From assembly GCA_030340625.1 (NCBI GenBank), contig JAOPHQ010006333.1, forward strand, positions 24,384 through 88,383: 64,000 nt of DNA, given 5' to 3'. The DNA is from Merluccius polli (Eukaryota; Chordata; Actinopteri; Gadiformes; Merlucciidae). Under the pieces are notes generated by a model that saw nothing but the letters and a program-made list of their open reading frames with translations, did no database searches and was not told where the DNA came from. The translations under genes and the position numbers were made by a program. Shown here piece after piece: positions 28,901 to 42,751 of this stretch. The stretch's first letter is position 1; each line of letters opens with the position of its first letter.

Positions 28901-31900
28901 GATTTTATTTAATTAGTTGAAATAAATGATTTAAAGTTTTAATAACTTAATCCTACTTACACATGGGGAGTTAAACTTATAATGCACTTGCCTTTATGCA
29001 TGAAAACAACCCAGCAGCTCATCTGGACAAGGCTAAACTAAGGATCTACACTTAAAATAAAAGGTAGAAGTCATCAATGATAGTCAACAGATCTGGTTTT
29101 CCATCACCTATTCAGTTCACTCTGTAGACTGGTATCTTTTATGAGTGATTGGGTTTTTAGATGGATTGCAATCACAGTTGAACACCATATTCATCTGCAA
29201 AAAACACTAGAGCAAACAGCAACATTGACGTTTTTGGACTGTCTTGATATCTAAACACTAGACACAGGAGATTCATTATTATATAGACTTATTTTAACAA
29301 TGTACCGTGATCCTGGCCTGAACAATATGCTAACGTGTAATTCACTAAATTAACTATACTATGTATCGCTGACCATCTCCACAGTACCTACCATGGAAGC
29401 AGTCCTAAATTGATTTTTACACTGTCCAGTTGTAAATTAATGGCTCAAAGTAAAAGTACAAATAAGTATATTAATGCCAAGTCTGTATGAGGCATTTATA
29501 CTGCCATTGTTTCCATCGTGGTAGAACCCCCCCTCCCCCCACCATGTCTTGGAAGTGAAGAGCAGGCATCTTTAGAATGACAAGGGTGTCTTTGAGGACA
29601 AATCCACTTCAAGTCATGACCTATTGAGCAGTTTAGCCTTGAGGATGGTTACTTTAATTAGGAGTAGCACAAGGGCTTAGAAGTCTCTGTGGTTTATGGA
29701 AGGGGTTGAAGTACTTAAAAGGCTTTTAGTCTCCATTAACCACTTGCCAAATGACACAAAGCAGAAGGCAAGAAATGTTGTGGTGTCTGTTGACCATATG
29801 TAGAGGTGTGCCAAGAGTACTCTATAGGCATGCTCTGTGTCTGGAGTAGGGATGTTTGCGACTAGTCATTGCTGTACTTGGTACTCAGTACCAGAAATAG
29901 TAGTCGCTTAAATGCTTTTTTTCCTTCTCTCTGAGAAAAGCATTTCTGCCAATATATAATCTGCATTTAATAGGCCAAATTAACCAATGGAAAACAACGT
30001 GTAGTTTCCCAAAACATCTAATCATTCATTTAATAATTTCATTGCGCACACACGGCGGCGCTCAGCCTCTAGTCGCTCCAGAGGCGGCACATAGTTAAAA
30101 TGTCAGTCAATTCAGTCCATTTCACAGTAAAGAAACCACGATACGCCTGATTATATGTACTTATGTCTTAACTTTCTTTAGGTGTACTGAGTTTGAGCGG
30201 CTTGAATGGCTTGCTCACTCAGTTAGCAGATCAATAAAATAAATGAGAAAAAATGTGTCTTGACAGACAAATATTTATTTGGGATGATAATTTAAATTTA
30301 AACTTCAAAAGCTAGACAACTCCTAACTGTTTTGCCCACCCCCCCCCCCCCCCCCCCCTAACAGTTCAAATGGTGCGAAGTGGAGCACATTCGGTACATG
30401 AGAGCCCACTGCACGTTGAAAATGAAAAGCTACTTTTCAGCCTTTTTATGTTGAATATTGTTTGCAATATTTCAATAGCTACGTTATTGGCTAACTTATT
30501 TTGAGTTGTCATGTTTTAAGCATTTAAAATGGCTGTTATAATACACCCAATATTTTTTCAGATGTTTCGATTTATAGATTAAAATCTGCATGTTTTCAGT
30601 TCACTCTTTAGATCTTTTATGAGTGATTGGGTTTTTAGATGGATTGCAGTCACATTTGAACACGATATTCGTCCGCAAAAAACACTAGAGCAAACAGCAA
30701 CATTGACGTTTTTGGACTGTCTCGGTATCTAAACACTAGACATAGGAGATTCATTATTATATAGACTTATTTTAACTATTATAATACACCCAATATTTTT
30801 TCAGATGTTTGGCTTTATAGATTAAAATCTGCATGTTTTCTGGAGTTTTCTTACTTTTAGACAAATCGACTAGTCGTTACAGAACTTCTGTTTTAAACGT
30901 AGGAAACGGAAATTAGTAGCTAGGAACGTCCCTTGTCTGGAGGAAGCCTCTTTGTTTTCGTTGGTAGCGAAAAATGACACCAAGTTGTCAAATAGTTGAC
31001 TTTTAAACCATAATTGAATGTTTAAATCAGAGTAACTCCTTTGCCCAAATACATTTCAACTAAAAACATCAGACCAAACATGCTACCCAACTGTGAGTGA
31101 ATTGTTGTTTCTTTGTATTGATTTAAAACAAACTACCATCACAAGAGGCAAAATTAGCAACACAACACAATTGACCACAAAATGTATTGCAAATTGTGCA
31201 ATGAACCATTGTAGATGCTTTCTCCAAGAGTGAAGGACCTGTGTTTCCTACAATCTTTATTTAATTTATATCCGATTGTGGTAGTGTAAAAATCCCTACA
31301 TTGCCATATTATCATGAGATCTACTTTTGCTAATTCACTGACATTCTAATCTAGCCAAAGTAACTTTTACTTATTTGCCAAAGTAAGTAAGTCTATTTTG
31401 TGTCTGACAATTTAAGCCTATAATATAATGTGTTGAATATACCCCTCCATATAAACTCTCTGTCTATAAACACACTGTCGTGTGCTATCTGGAAAGCTTG
31501 TATAGACATTTTAGTGGTCCAATCAAATTCTGGCTAAAGGAAAAATCCCATTCTACGTGAAGTTCTGTGCCATCGCCCATTTTGCATGGAAATATGTAAT
31601 TAAGAAACTACCATTTTATGTTGAACTATTAGTCATTAATGGAGTACTGTTTTCCGTGTAAATATGTCATGGAAGTACGACACAATCTGAATATCAATTT
31701 GCATTGTCTTTTGAAACCTAAAATCATAGTACCAGGTTCAGCATACCAGCCATGGTGATCCGTTAACTTGTTCATGACTGTTAACCTCACTAATCCTGTT
31801 CCCTCTCATAGCAGTTTTTTGTAAAAGGACATGCTCTGATCTTTGATTATTGCTGTGCCTTATGTTGCTTGTGTATAATACCTGTTTCCCCTTCCCTCAG

Positions 31901-34900
31901 CAGCTCTCCCAGCTCCCCCAAAGCACTGAAAGTGAAGCAGGAGGATGGGGTGGAGAGAGTTACAAAGAGATAAGAGTCCCTAACCAGCTTAGGTAGGAGT
32001 ATGGGTTGTTTCACAAGGAAGATGGAAGAAGACCAAACAAGCAAATTAAACTTTGTGTTGCTGCCACACACACAGACAAATGGCTAGTCTTGTTGATGAA
32101 ATTCTCTCTTGACTGTTTGTGTTGGTCGTTTATTGGCTGAGTTCAATGGATTGTTAATTGTGAGATTAAGAAATGCTTGATTACATTGAAGTTACTATAT
32201 TAAGCTATTATGTGTCTCGGGCTAATGTACTGATTCACCTGTTCTGATCTTTCATGTGGGTCAGTCCTAGAGGGTGGAGAGTGCAGATAACGCTTACTTG
32301 CTTCTTTCTCTGAAGGCTTGTTGTTTAGGAATAGTCAACTGTTTTGGTCTCTGAAGGCTTGTAATTTAGGAATAGTTTACTGTTTTGTTCTCTGAAGGCT
32401 TGGTGTTTAGGAATAGTTTACTGTTTTATTCAAGGCAAAATAGATTCCTAGTCAGCCTTGATCCTAGTCATGGGGGTTTATAGGAAACACTTCATCGTAA
32501 GGCTTGCTTGGCTTCTTCACATATTACATCTGAACGAAGGGTGTTAAGTCTGTTTCCGTTTTAGTTTAGCATTGCTGTGTTCAGAACCACACACTAGTAT
32601 TCAACCATTGGCACGTCTTCTGTTATGAACATTGAGTAAGTGGTGAAGGCTGAAGGTTATTCAGCCCTCTGTAAGCTTGTCTCCCTGGGAGTGTCTGGTT
32701 AAAAAACGCATGTAGGTTGTGTTGACAGAACTGCGGTCCGGATGGCTGGAACACATTATTCATGATCACTACACCAAACACTGACCAGGCTTATCTGCGT
32801 TGCTGATCTCTGTATTTGGAAGGACAATGCCTTCTCCACTTTCCTTAATGAATTGCAGACACAGAGATTTAGCAACATGACTGCAAGCAGGTTTTTGGGC
32901 TGTTGAATCTTTGTGATGAGCATTGATCCACACATATATTATATTCTGGTGGTGTCCGCGCTACACCTTGTGGTCACCATAATCTGTCAAGTGTAAGACT
33001 ATTTGTGAAATGCCAGTTTCACCAACTTTAATCAAGGTGCTGTAGGTAAGACTCCAGAGGTTTAAAGAGAGGGAGCAGAAAAGAACAGAAGAGAGCTAGA
33101 TTTTGAAACCAAAAAAAGTCTCATCCCTCACTGCTCCCTCTTACGTTTGTCCGCCATTGAGAAATGTTGCACTCACGCACCTGTGATTGACAGGCAAGGT
33201 AGATTCCCCGAACCAATCAGGGAAGAGATGCCCCGAGTGGTCAGAAATGAGCCAGGAGTGGTAAAATCTGAATTGGCTTATACAGAATCAGGCGCAGTCA
33301 ACTCTAAACAGACATTCTCACTGCATTTTCAATCACCAAAAGCTGACTGCCATTTCTAACAAATTACACTCAAATAATAGCTCTTAAATCTTGCCTATAG
33401 CACCTTGAAATCTGCTTCGCTTCTGTTGTGTTGAATGGAAACAGAATTTTGAGCAAGATGGCGACAAGCGATTATGAAATTTTCAGACACGTAAAAAGTT
33501 ATCACAAATATGTTTCAGTCCAATAAGGTGAACATTTGGCAATTGGTTCCAAAGCATACATACATTTATTTATACTATACCCAACCCAGACGTATGTGTC
33601 ACTGCAAAATGGACCCATGAAAGTAGAAGTGGTATGTGAAAAGCTACCTGTGCAACTAGCAGAACATAGGGCTTCTACTATTGCCTAATGTTGTTCATTT
33701 TATATTTCACCCCTTCTGTATGCAATAGCAATCCTATATTGGAAACATTGAGAATATGAACATGTGATGTATTCTCCTCCTAAACGCCTGTTTTAGTTGA
33801 GCAGATTTTTGGTTTTCTTCTCTAAATACATAGATAATCCCAGGCCCAGATTCAAAGGTTGCCCATTCTTGACATTGCTTATTTTACCCATTTGTAGGCC
33901 AACTTATTGCATAGGTTGTACTCTTGCTATACGCGTACCTTCGGTGATGCAGTACACGCTTTATTCTTCAGTATTACCATAAATTGCCTCTTGGAGGACA
34001 TTAAAGTTTTTCTAGTTAAAGTGTTTACTAAGTCAGGATTTACACATTACTAAATCAAAACAGGTTGCATCACACAAATTAAGTTATTACGTTGCACTTG
34101 GTCGTTACTATATATTTACACCTACCCCTAAGCAGGTGGAAATGGTGGCAATTGGTGTTCGGGAAGAGGGTGGCTAGGACCACAGTGCTCAGTGCGCACT
34201 AAGGCCCAGATCCCAGCAGCCTGTTTCTACACACTGTGCTGGTTTAACTTTCAAATTCAAGTTGAACCTCAATTCAAACTGCGCCATGCAAATCGATGTC
34301 CTCCTCTCCGGTCTTCTCCGGCACTTCCTTGTTTACATCGTAGCTTGTCGTTGATCCGTTACAATTTGGTTGTCATGACGTTGAAGCCACGACAAACTGC
34401 ATGCGTATTTGTGGAGCGTGTGATGGCTGGTTTATCCTGGGTGCCATGATTGCTGATGCACCACAGGTGTGCAGCCTCACCCAGCCCAGAGTCTAATCAG
34501 TCTGACTCGGGCCAGGTGTGGCTGTAAACCAGCTATCAACCACACACGCCGCAGCATTACTAAGCTCTTATTAGGACAATACGTGGTGGTATTGGTGGTG
34601 CAAACTGCTAGTTTGAAACTAACCTGGTTACTAAGTAGTCATTTTACACTGGTGTCCAGTCCAGAAGAGCAGGGGGACTTCCTTGTACGTTGCCTTTACA
34701 GCATCTTTTTTCTGCGTTTCTATGGTGGCGTTTTTAGCAGATTTTGTATTTGGACAATAGACCTATTTCACAGAGGTGTCGTCATAGGAAAAACACAGGT
34801 GTCGCTCATAACACTAACTATGGGTCTGCTACTTGTATGTACCAGGGCACGGGTAGTAGACTAAACTAGTGAAGAACACACATTGACGATGGACGCTTTT

Positions 34901-37900
34901 CACAGAGCTGTCACAGCAGGGCAGCAGGTGTCGCCCTCAAACTTAACATTAGGTCGGTCGGCAGGTGTTTCATTTCTGTGTCAAAGCACCCGCAACGGTC
35001 AGTGTTATCTGTACTAGTTTAGTCTACTGCCCCTGCCCTGCAACATAAAAGGAGCAGAACCAAAATGAGTGTTATCAGCGTCAGCTGTGTTTGTCCTACG
35101 ATGACGCCTCTGTGAAAAGGGTCTATTGCCACTAATTACGTTTCATTCATACATTTATTTGACAGGGACAGTATTATAAAAGGTCACCAGTATCGCTAGC
35201 TCCACCAATACAGCACGGTTGATAAGCTTGGTACTTGGTCCTATAGCGAAGAACCAGCATCGGTAGTACAGTGTGGTACACTTTTAAGTGACAGGGGAAA
35301 AGCACCATTAGACTATGAGTTGTGTAAATGTCCTTACTATGCAGTTGAGATGTAAGGGATGTGGTCACTTTGTTAGCCATGTTACATGAGTGATGACCAA
35401 AGATATTAAGGACCAATTTCATTAAAGACATTTGGTTTGGCATCACAGTCATGTGTCACTATGTTAACACATTGCCAGCATAGTTCTGACAACATAGTGT
35501 GGCCGTATTAGGAGCCCTTATTTTACAGTTGTTACAACAAGCAGCACACATTGTAAAAGGTACATTTCATGTTCTGTGATGTTAAATATTGTGTTTTATT
35601 TGCTTCAGTCAAGTGAAAAATCACCATTTGACACTTAGCGAAGACTTTGATAGAAATTGTTTAAGGGCAGCCATTCGTCAGACAATGAGCTATGTAGTTA
35701 ATAGTCTTAACTAAATAGCCTAAACTCTGTTTGTGTGCTAGAGAATGGATGTTTTTTATTTCTATTTATGTTCTCATGGCAACCATTCCTTTGCTGTGTA
35801 GCACCTTTCTTTATTAGCCGTTTTACAAGTCGGACTATTCTGATGTCGTTCCTCCGTTCTCCCACTGGATTTTTAAAAGGGTTAGGGGAAGCCATTTAAC
35901 CTTACCCGAATACTGGCATGTGGAGTCGGTTTGATACTGTTATATTGAAAAATATTGTAATGAGAGCTACATGTGTGAACCTAAATGGACCCTAACGGGC
36001 CTGCTATACCAGGCGCGTACACGTAACAGAGTGAGGGCTTGTGAGCCTCCTGGCCATGTTAATTAGTTAGAGAAGCTCCACTGGCGGCGAATGCCATGCA
36101 GTGTACAATGTACAACGTGTGTTTTACGCAAGAGGTCAAAATCACTCTTTGACATTGAAAGTTTAGACTCTGCTCTATAGAGTGAAACCGTCCCCTCTGT
36201 TACACACAGGTACGCTGCCAGTGTAGCACCAAACTACAAGAGCACTTCTAATGTAGCTCTGGTGTAACACTTAAGCTAGGATTCAAGCTCATCCCCACCT
36301 CGGAACAAGACTGATTTGTTGAGGTCTGTTTTTGTGGACCAAAAGGGTCGACACAACACGTGACGAGTTTACGTGGAAGGCGATTTAGCATTTTGGGCTA
36401 ATGTTAGCTAGCCTGTTCTTTTACTTAAACTGTTCACTGGTGTTTTAGTTTCTTCTTCTGATACAAACTCTTGTGGGCACACGGGGCAGGAACAGTTTAA
36501 AAACACAGGCACCACTTGCCTGTTTACATTTCACCACATGGTGATATTCAGTTCTAAGGTCTAACATTTATACCATTAAGGAAGAACATTCATTATACTA
36601 ATGCAAACAACTAGGGCTGCAACGATTCATCGAGTTACTCGATTAACTCGATTATGAAAATTCCTCGAGGCAAAACATCTGCCTCGAAGCCTCGTTAAAT
36701 TCCTATGACGCGCCTATGTGCAGGGATCTGATTGTTCCACACGGACCGTTCAGGAAGCACACCAGCGCGTCCCCCCCCTCCGTCGGCCGTAGGTCCGCGT
36801 TGTGTTACTATTGCGCGCTGTCCATACATAAATTCCCTGCCAGTTTACAAGCTATTTACACTGATTGAAATTCAAGCAGTTTACTTTAATTCAAGTAAGA
36901 ATGCCAGAAAGGTTTGTAATAGACCACTTAATTTAGGTCTATTAGGTCTATGTTGTTTCTAGCTAATTAGACAATTTAAACTTCTGTGTTGTAAATGGGC
37001 ATAGATTGCAGTATAATTATGATTTTTATTTTGTCCTCCAATATATGTAAATGTAATCGGAAGTAGGTTACTTAGCCTTCAACTACAAACTAGTTATTTA
37101 AATCAAAGCTTACACTTAAGCATACGTGTAGCTTCAGTATCCCTTTAATTTTTTTTTTTTTTAAAACATGTATATTGTCATCTTTTTCTCTCTTCTTTGG
37201 CTAAGGGTGGACTACACTCAACCTATTTTTGGACATTTACTACTATCCTATCCTATCGATGTAGCCGGTTGGTCCCTGTTTTGTATCTTTTGAAATTAAT
37301 TATGTCAGAATAGGGTTAAAAGCAACCAATAGTCTGTTACACCAAAACCAAGAAAAAACTCTACAGGCTTGCTATAATGTCATTACGCCCAAACAGATCC
37401 TCTTTTTTTTAAATTGTTTTTATTTTGCATCCTTTTTTTCTTTTCAAAACAAAACTGCAATCGTATCAGAAAGCCCCAAGTAGAGAGAGAATGGAGAGAA
37501 ATTAGGATTAAATACACTTCATGTTGCCAGGAACTTTACTTTCTTTTAACCTTTCCTTTAGACCACACTTGTGTTGATGGATGGTGACCTTATCACTCTT
37601 CTCCAAACCATACTAAATTAAATAATTGTATGCACTGCAAATGTATACAACAGGTGTAAACTTTCCTTTTACCTCACTGTCTACAACAGAGGGTAGGTTA
37701 GAGCAGCTGAAACAAACTTACATTCTTGTTGTTTAGATTACATTTCTGGAATAAGTCCAGTCAGCTTTGCATTTTTATTGTAAATTACATTATTTGGAAA
37801 AAAGGAAGATTTGGAGCACTATTAATGTAATTTGTGTGTCTGTGTCTGTGTGTACTCAATAGTAGTCCTGGCAGAAACATATAATATGTATTAGAAAATA

Positions 37901-40900
37901 TTGGATTGCAGACATTTTATATGCGTTGTCTGTTGCCAAGTGGTTGTTGAGGGCAAAAGTAAAGTTGTTTGTCTTCAATTCTGTTGCCTGAATGCCCTAG
38001 AGCAGGGGTTTTCAAATTGGGTGAATGTGAGCCTCCCCTTAAAGTAGGTAAGGACAGCCGAGCCCCCCCCAACCCCCTGACCTAACCCACTGCAGTAAAT
38101 GCTTTTGTGTGTTCCAGGCAATGATGACTTTAAATAACTGATCAAATGTAAATATTTTTTGATATTGTATTTGAAGACATTTTATTTCCTTTTTAAAAAG
38201 TGCATTCATAAACAAGTCTTTGCAACAGCAAATAATGTCTTCATGCAGGCCTAATTGAGGCTACTTTTAAAATCACTGAACATCAGTAGGCAAGCCCGGA
38301 TCTACCATATGGGCAACCTGGGCATTTGCCCAGGGGCCCTTGAGCCGAGAGGGGCCCTTTTGCGATTGGGTATATATATATTTTTTTTCCTCATGGCCAT
38401 GGACGTCGGTCGTCGGTCCGGGCTGTATTGCGATCGCACCCCCCGCCCCCCTCCCCCCCGCGTCGGTCGCCGGTCCGGGCTGTATCGCGCACCCCCCCCC
38501 GCCCCCGCGTTGGTCGCCGGTCCGGGCTGTATTGCGATTGCAAATCGAACAGATTCACATATTTTCATAATGTTTTTTTACGATTTCAGCCACATAAAAC
38601 CTCAGATTTAAACAACAAACAACTTTGACTTTCAGTTTAATCGTTCATATCAGTGGGAACAATGAGGCCTCGCTTTTGATGCGCAGAGGTGTTCAATGTG
38701 GGGCTGCACTGCAGAGAGAAATAAACCCAAGTCGTCCTCCACCTGCAGCCTTGATCTGTATTTATTTTTAATCAGGGTCAGTGCGGAAAACCCACACTCA
38801 CACAAGTAGGTGGAGGTGAAGGGGATTATTTTATTTACATTTATTTAAATTATTTTATTTTAATACATTATTTTTTCTTCGCGTCTCGTCACGCCTCCCC
38901 TGTGGCTCTTTGGCGCCCCCCAGGGGAGGCGCGCCTCACCTATTGAAAACCGCTGCCCTAGAGTACTATTCCTACGAGAGGTGCATCGTTCAGGTTTTTT
39001 TAGGCCGATAATGTTTTTTTTGTCGTGTGATCAGCTGATCCATATCATGGATCACCGATTTATTTTTTACAGTTAAATATTATTTTTTCACAAATTCGTT
39101 TAAAACTGGGGCAGCCAGGTTTATAGACCCAATGCTGCCACACAGACCCAAATAAAACCTAGTACTATATTATGGAAGATAATCAAGATCATTTAAAATA
39201 ATAAAATACGTTACTTTAAGTGCTTTGAGAATTAATTAGCCTTTGCTTTCATACCATTTTCATTGGCATTCTATGAACAAAACATTGCATACATAGAACA
39301 ATAAGAGCTGTATTAACTGTTTAATTAACAAATCTGATCTGACCATTGACATTGGTGATGCCAAATACTTTTACTTTTTGCCTTCTGTGATGTGGCGTAG
39401 GCGTAGCCCTGTTACCACATTGTGTATGGGCTATCACATTAAAGGCTACAGGTCAAGTGTGCTATGATTTTAAGTAGTCAATCAAGTCGGCGATAGCTTA
39501 TGGTGACATTTTTTATGGAAATATAATGCATTAAAACGATGATTAGAAAATACATTAAAAGATGCGCTGCTGCGACAGAAGATATAGACTTTCGTCTTCA
39601 ACATTATCCTTATTTTTTATTTCCAAAATAGCTCACAAATGTCATTCAGTTTGACACCAACTCCAGCCTATGAAACTGTTAATCAACGGTAGAATATACC
39701 TTTCATTCATTATTGATTGGGATTGAATTCAGGAGTTTTTGATGAATGCATCGTTGGGATGAATACATTGAGCCAAAACGACAATTAAAATATTAAACAA
39801 CAAATGACCAGTACGCAAAGTATACAGTTTTACATAGATTCATTGGTTGTCCAAGTGTATTTGCGCAACACGCATCTCTTTTTGAAATCCGTGCCCATGA
39901 AAGGAATGCGGGCAACGGCTTCACCCACAAGCTCAGACCGGGGCACCAGCTACAATGGACAGTGCTGTTATAAAGCCTAGGTTTCAAGAAAGTCTTGTTT
40001 TTCTTAAAAAAAGTAATGTAACATGTAATTGCTGTGGCTGCAATCGTTAGAGACATTATTATTTTGGAATTCGCTCTTGCTCGTCTTCCATTAAAGCGGC
40101 GGAGTAGCCAGTTAGTTTCACATAAAGCAGAAGGAATTAGTGGGGAGCAGCCTTGTCCTATGAGGTTATAGATATTTCAAAACTAACATGGGGATGTATG
40201 GGACTACTCTGTCCCACATTACTATTTTTGCGCAAACCTAAAAAAAGAAAACACACCCACGGGGAGAGTGAAGCCCATTCTCCAGTGAGATGCAGGCTGG
40301 TTATTGCATCCAACAACCAAGATCAATTAAACGGTCTTCATTTATTGAGAGTCGGGGCAATTTAAAGAGGAATAATGTTAAATCAATGACAAGCATTAAT
40401 TGTCTCAGTGACTGAACATCATAACACGGCATGTCTTGTCCACAATTCATCTTGTGCACAGTAGTTTTTGAGTGATGTGTTCGGCTCCTGGAATTGGCAA
40501 ATTTGACATGTTTAGGGCGTTATCGGCCAATAATAATCGGTGGCCAATCAATCGGTGCATCACTAATTACTACCTTATTTAGTGCAATTTTTCATCAAAG
40601 GTTGATGTTGCTTTACTAGAGTGGTACTGCCTAAAAACCCTGGCTATGTTATTTTGGTCATTCCAAACCCCTACAGTAATGTCGGGTAATGTCCTCCAAC
40701 ATCTTTTAACTACTGGCCCGTTCGGACAATGTGCCTCGGGATTTGGGTGCAGCTAGTTTTCTTGTAGTGACGATGCTCGTTTTGTTTGTTTATTTGTCTG
40801 CCTGCCTACATCATTTTGCTCTACCTTGAAAGTTGCACAACTTTCACATCCAAACTCATGTCAGATGCATAGAAAAAGGTCAATAGCTGACAATAGCAAT

Positions 40901-42720
40901 AGCTGTGTGTATTTTTCCGCCATCTAACACCATGAATTTACTTATGATTTATGTGACACATTGGTGGTATATATTTATTAATGCTGAAAACATAGAGAAG
41001 CATGTGACTGGAAGTAAAATTAGGTCAATGCGTCAGAACATAACACGTAAGCATTTTTTTTTGATGTTGGCAGATGGCACGATTAATCACCACATACATT
41101 TGCGGTAATCCCCCGGCTGGTTCAGACTATGCAGGAGCTCACTCTTAAGACCTCTCAATCAGCCCATATTTCTGACATGAAATGGACTCTTTGGTACCCC
41201 TTAAAACATGAGTGGAAGAAAATGACAAGACTATGCCTATAAGAGAAACATCCTTTTAATTAATGTATGTTGATCATGCTACGCCGCCTCAAATAAGCTA
41301 TTTTATTGAGCTCCACATCTTCAAGCCAAAATGTGCAATCCATAAGCGATAAATCGATAGTATCACCTATTTGGGGCTTGTAAAAGTCTGTTTTCCACAT
41401 TAGCTGCCTAATAACCATTCCTAGAACCACAATGTGAAGGAGTTAACATAGAATACAGTAAAAGTTTTAAGCTAAGGAATAAATGCCATTGGCATACATT
41501 CCCTTAACCCGTCTACCAAGCAAAATCCATCAAATACGTTCATAGTCATAAATGTAATGTGGTTACTGTGGCCTGTGTTTTTGTCTTTACAGTGATGCAT
41601 TGAATGTTGAATATGGTGGGAATCTAAAGATTGTCTGTTGAGCCTTGTTTACTGTGTTTTCCAATCAAGTGTACATAAACCCAGGACTTGGTAACAGTTT
41701 AAGTTCAGAAGATGTTCTCAAAGAACACTGTGCAGTTACTTTATACAAATGACTTATGGGCAAATTCTCCTTTTTAAAGTTTTTTCAGCGGATGTTGTTA
41801 GACGTTTAGGTCTCAATCACCTTGTACTTGCAGGAAATTGTGTTTATTTAAATGCTTGCATCCAAGAATGGAAAGCCATTGATTATCATCTGATATTATC
41901 GCTGTTGAGACTAAACATCTTCCCTTTGTACCACAAGATGCATTGTATCCTGTTATTAGAAACCTCTATGGGATTTTGAATGTGGAGTCTTATTTCTTAA
42001 ACATAACCCAGTGGGTTCTGCTTTCACTTCAGCTTGCTATAGTTGTGGAGCAGATCTTATAGTACAACAGGGCAGTCAACGAGAGGTCAAGCCTTTGTTG
42101 CTGGGGTGGCTAATGGCTATAGTTGTCACTATAGTCGTCACTGAAATACAGTGGGGAGAAATTCACTACCATTACTAGTGTGACTCAGATGAAAGACACT
42201 GTTTGCTGTACCACCGTCTACTCCAGACTAGTTAACAGTACACCGGGTTATTAGATTGGGTAACTAACTGGGTATTCCATCCCCACCAAAAATGTAATTA
42301 GTACTGTAAATATTGGTGTGCATTATTTACACATGAAACACGGTATTCAAAATGAAGGGCAATAATTGAATTTGTAATGGAGACTGTGGAGCTTGATGAT
42401 GGTTGTATGTTAAGGAGCCATTATCAAAAATGGGTCAAACACCTTCCCACAATGCAAATGGTTCTGCTAAATGATGTGGATGTAATGTCTTCAATTTAGC
42501 GTGACCCAATGGACAACTCGTTCAAGTCAGTTTGGCAAAAAAAAAGTATTTGAGCATTTTTAATTGAATGTTGATGTTTTTCCATATATTTCATAGATGT
42601 TGTATGTGTTTCACCACTCTGATAGAGCATAGCTGGTGCTTATAGTAGTGTGTGTTCAGTTTGTGATAACTGAATGGATATAGGGAGTCACCTGGAGTAC
42701 AACCACAAACTACTTTTATT

Positions 42721-42751
<31 letters not shown>

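Noticed and set aside
39793..40056. Minus-strand 87-residue frame inside the 38976-40565 element as a transposase remnant
   Set aside because: No BED finger, DDE or hAT dimerisation motif visible.
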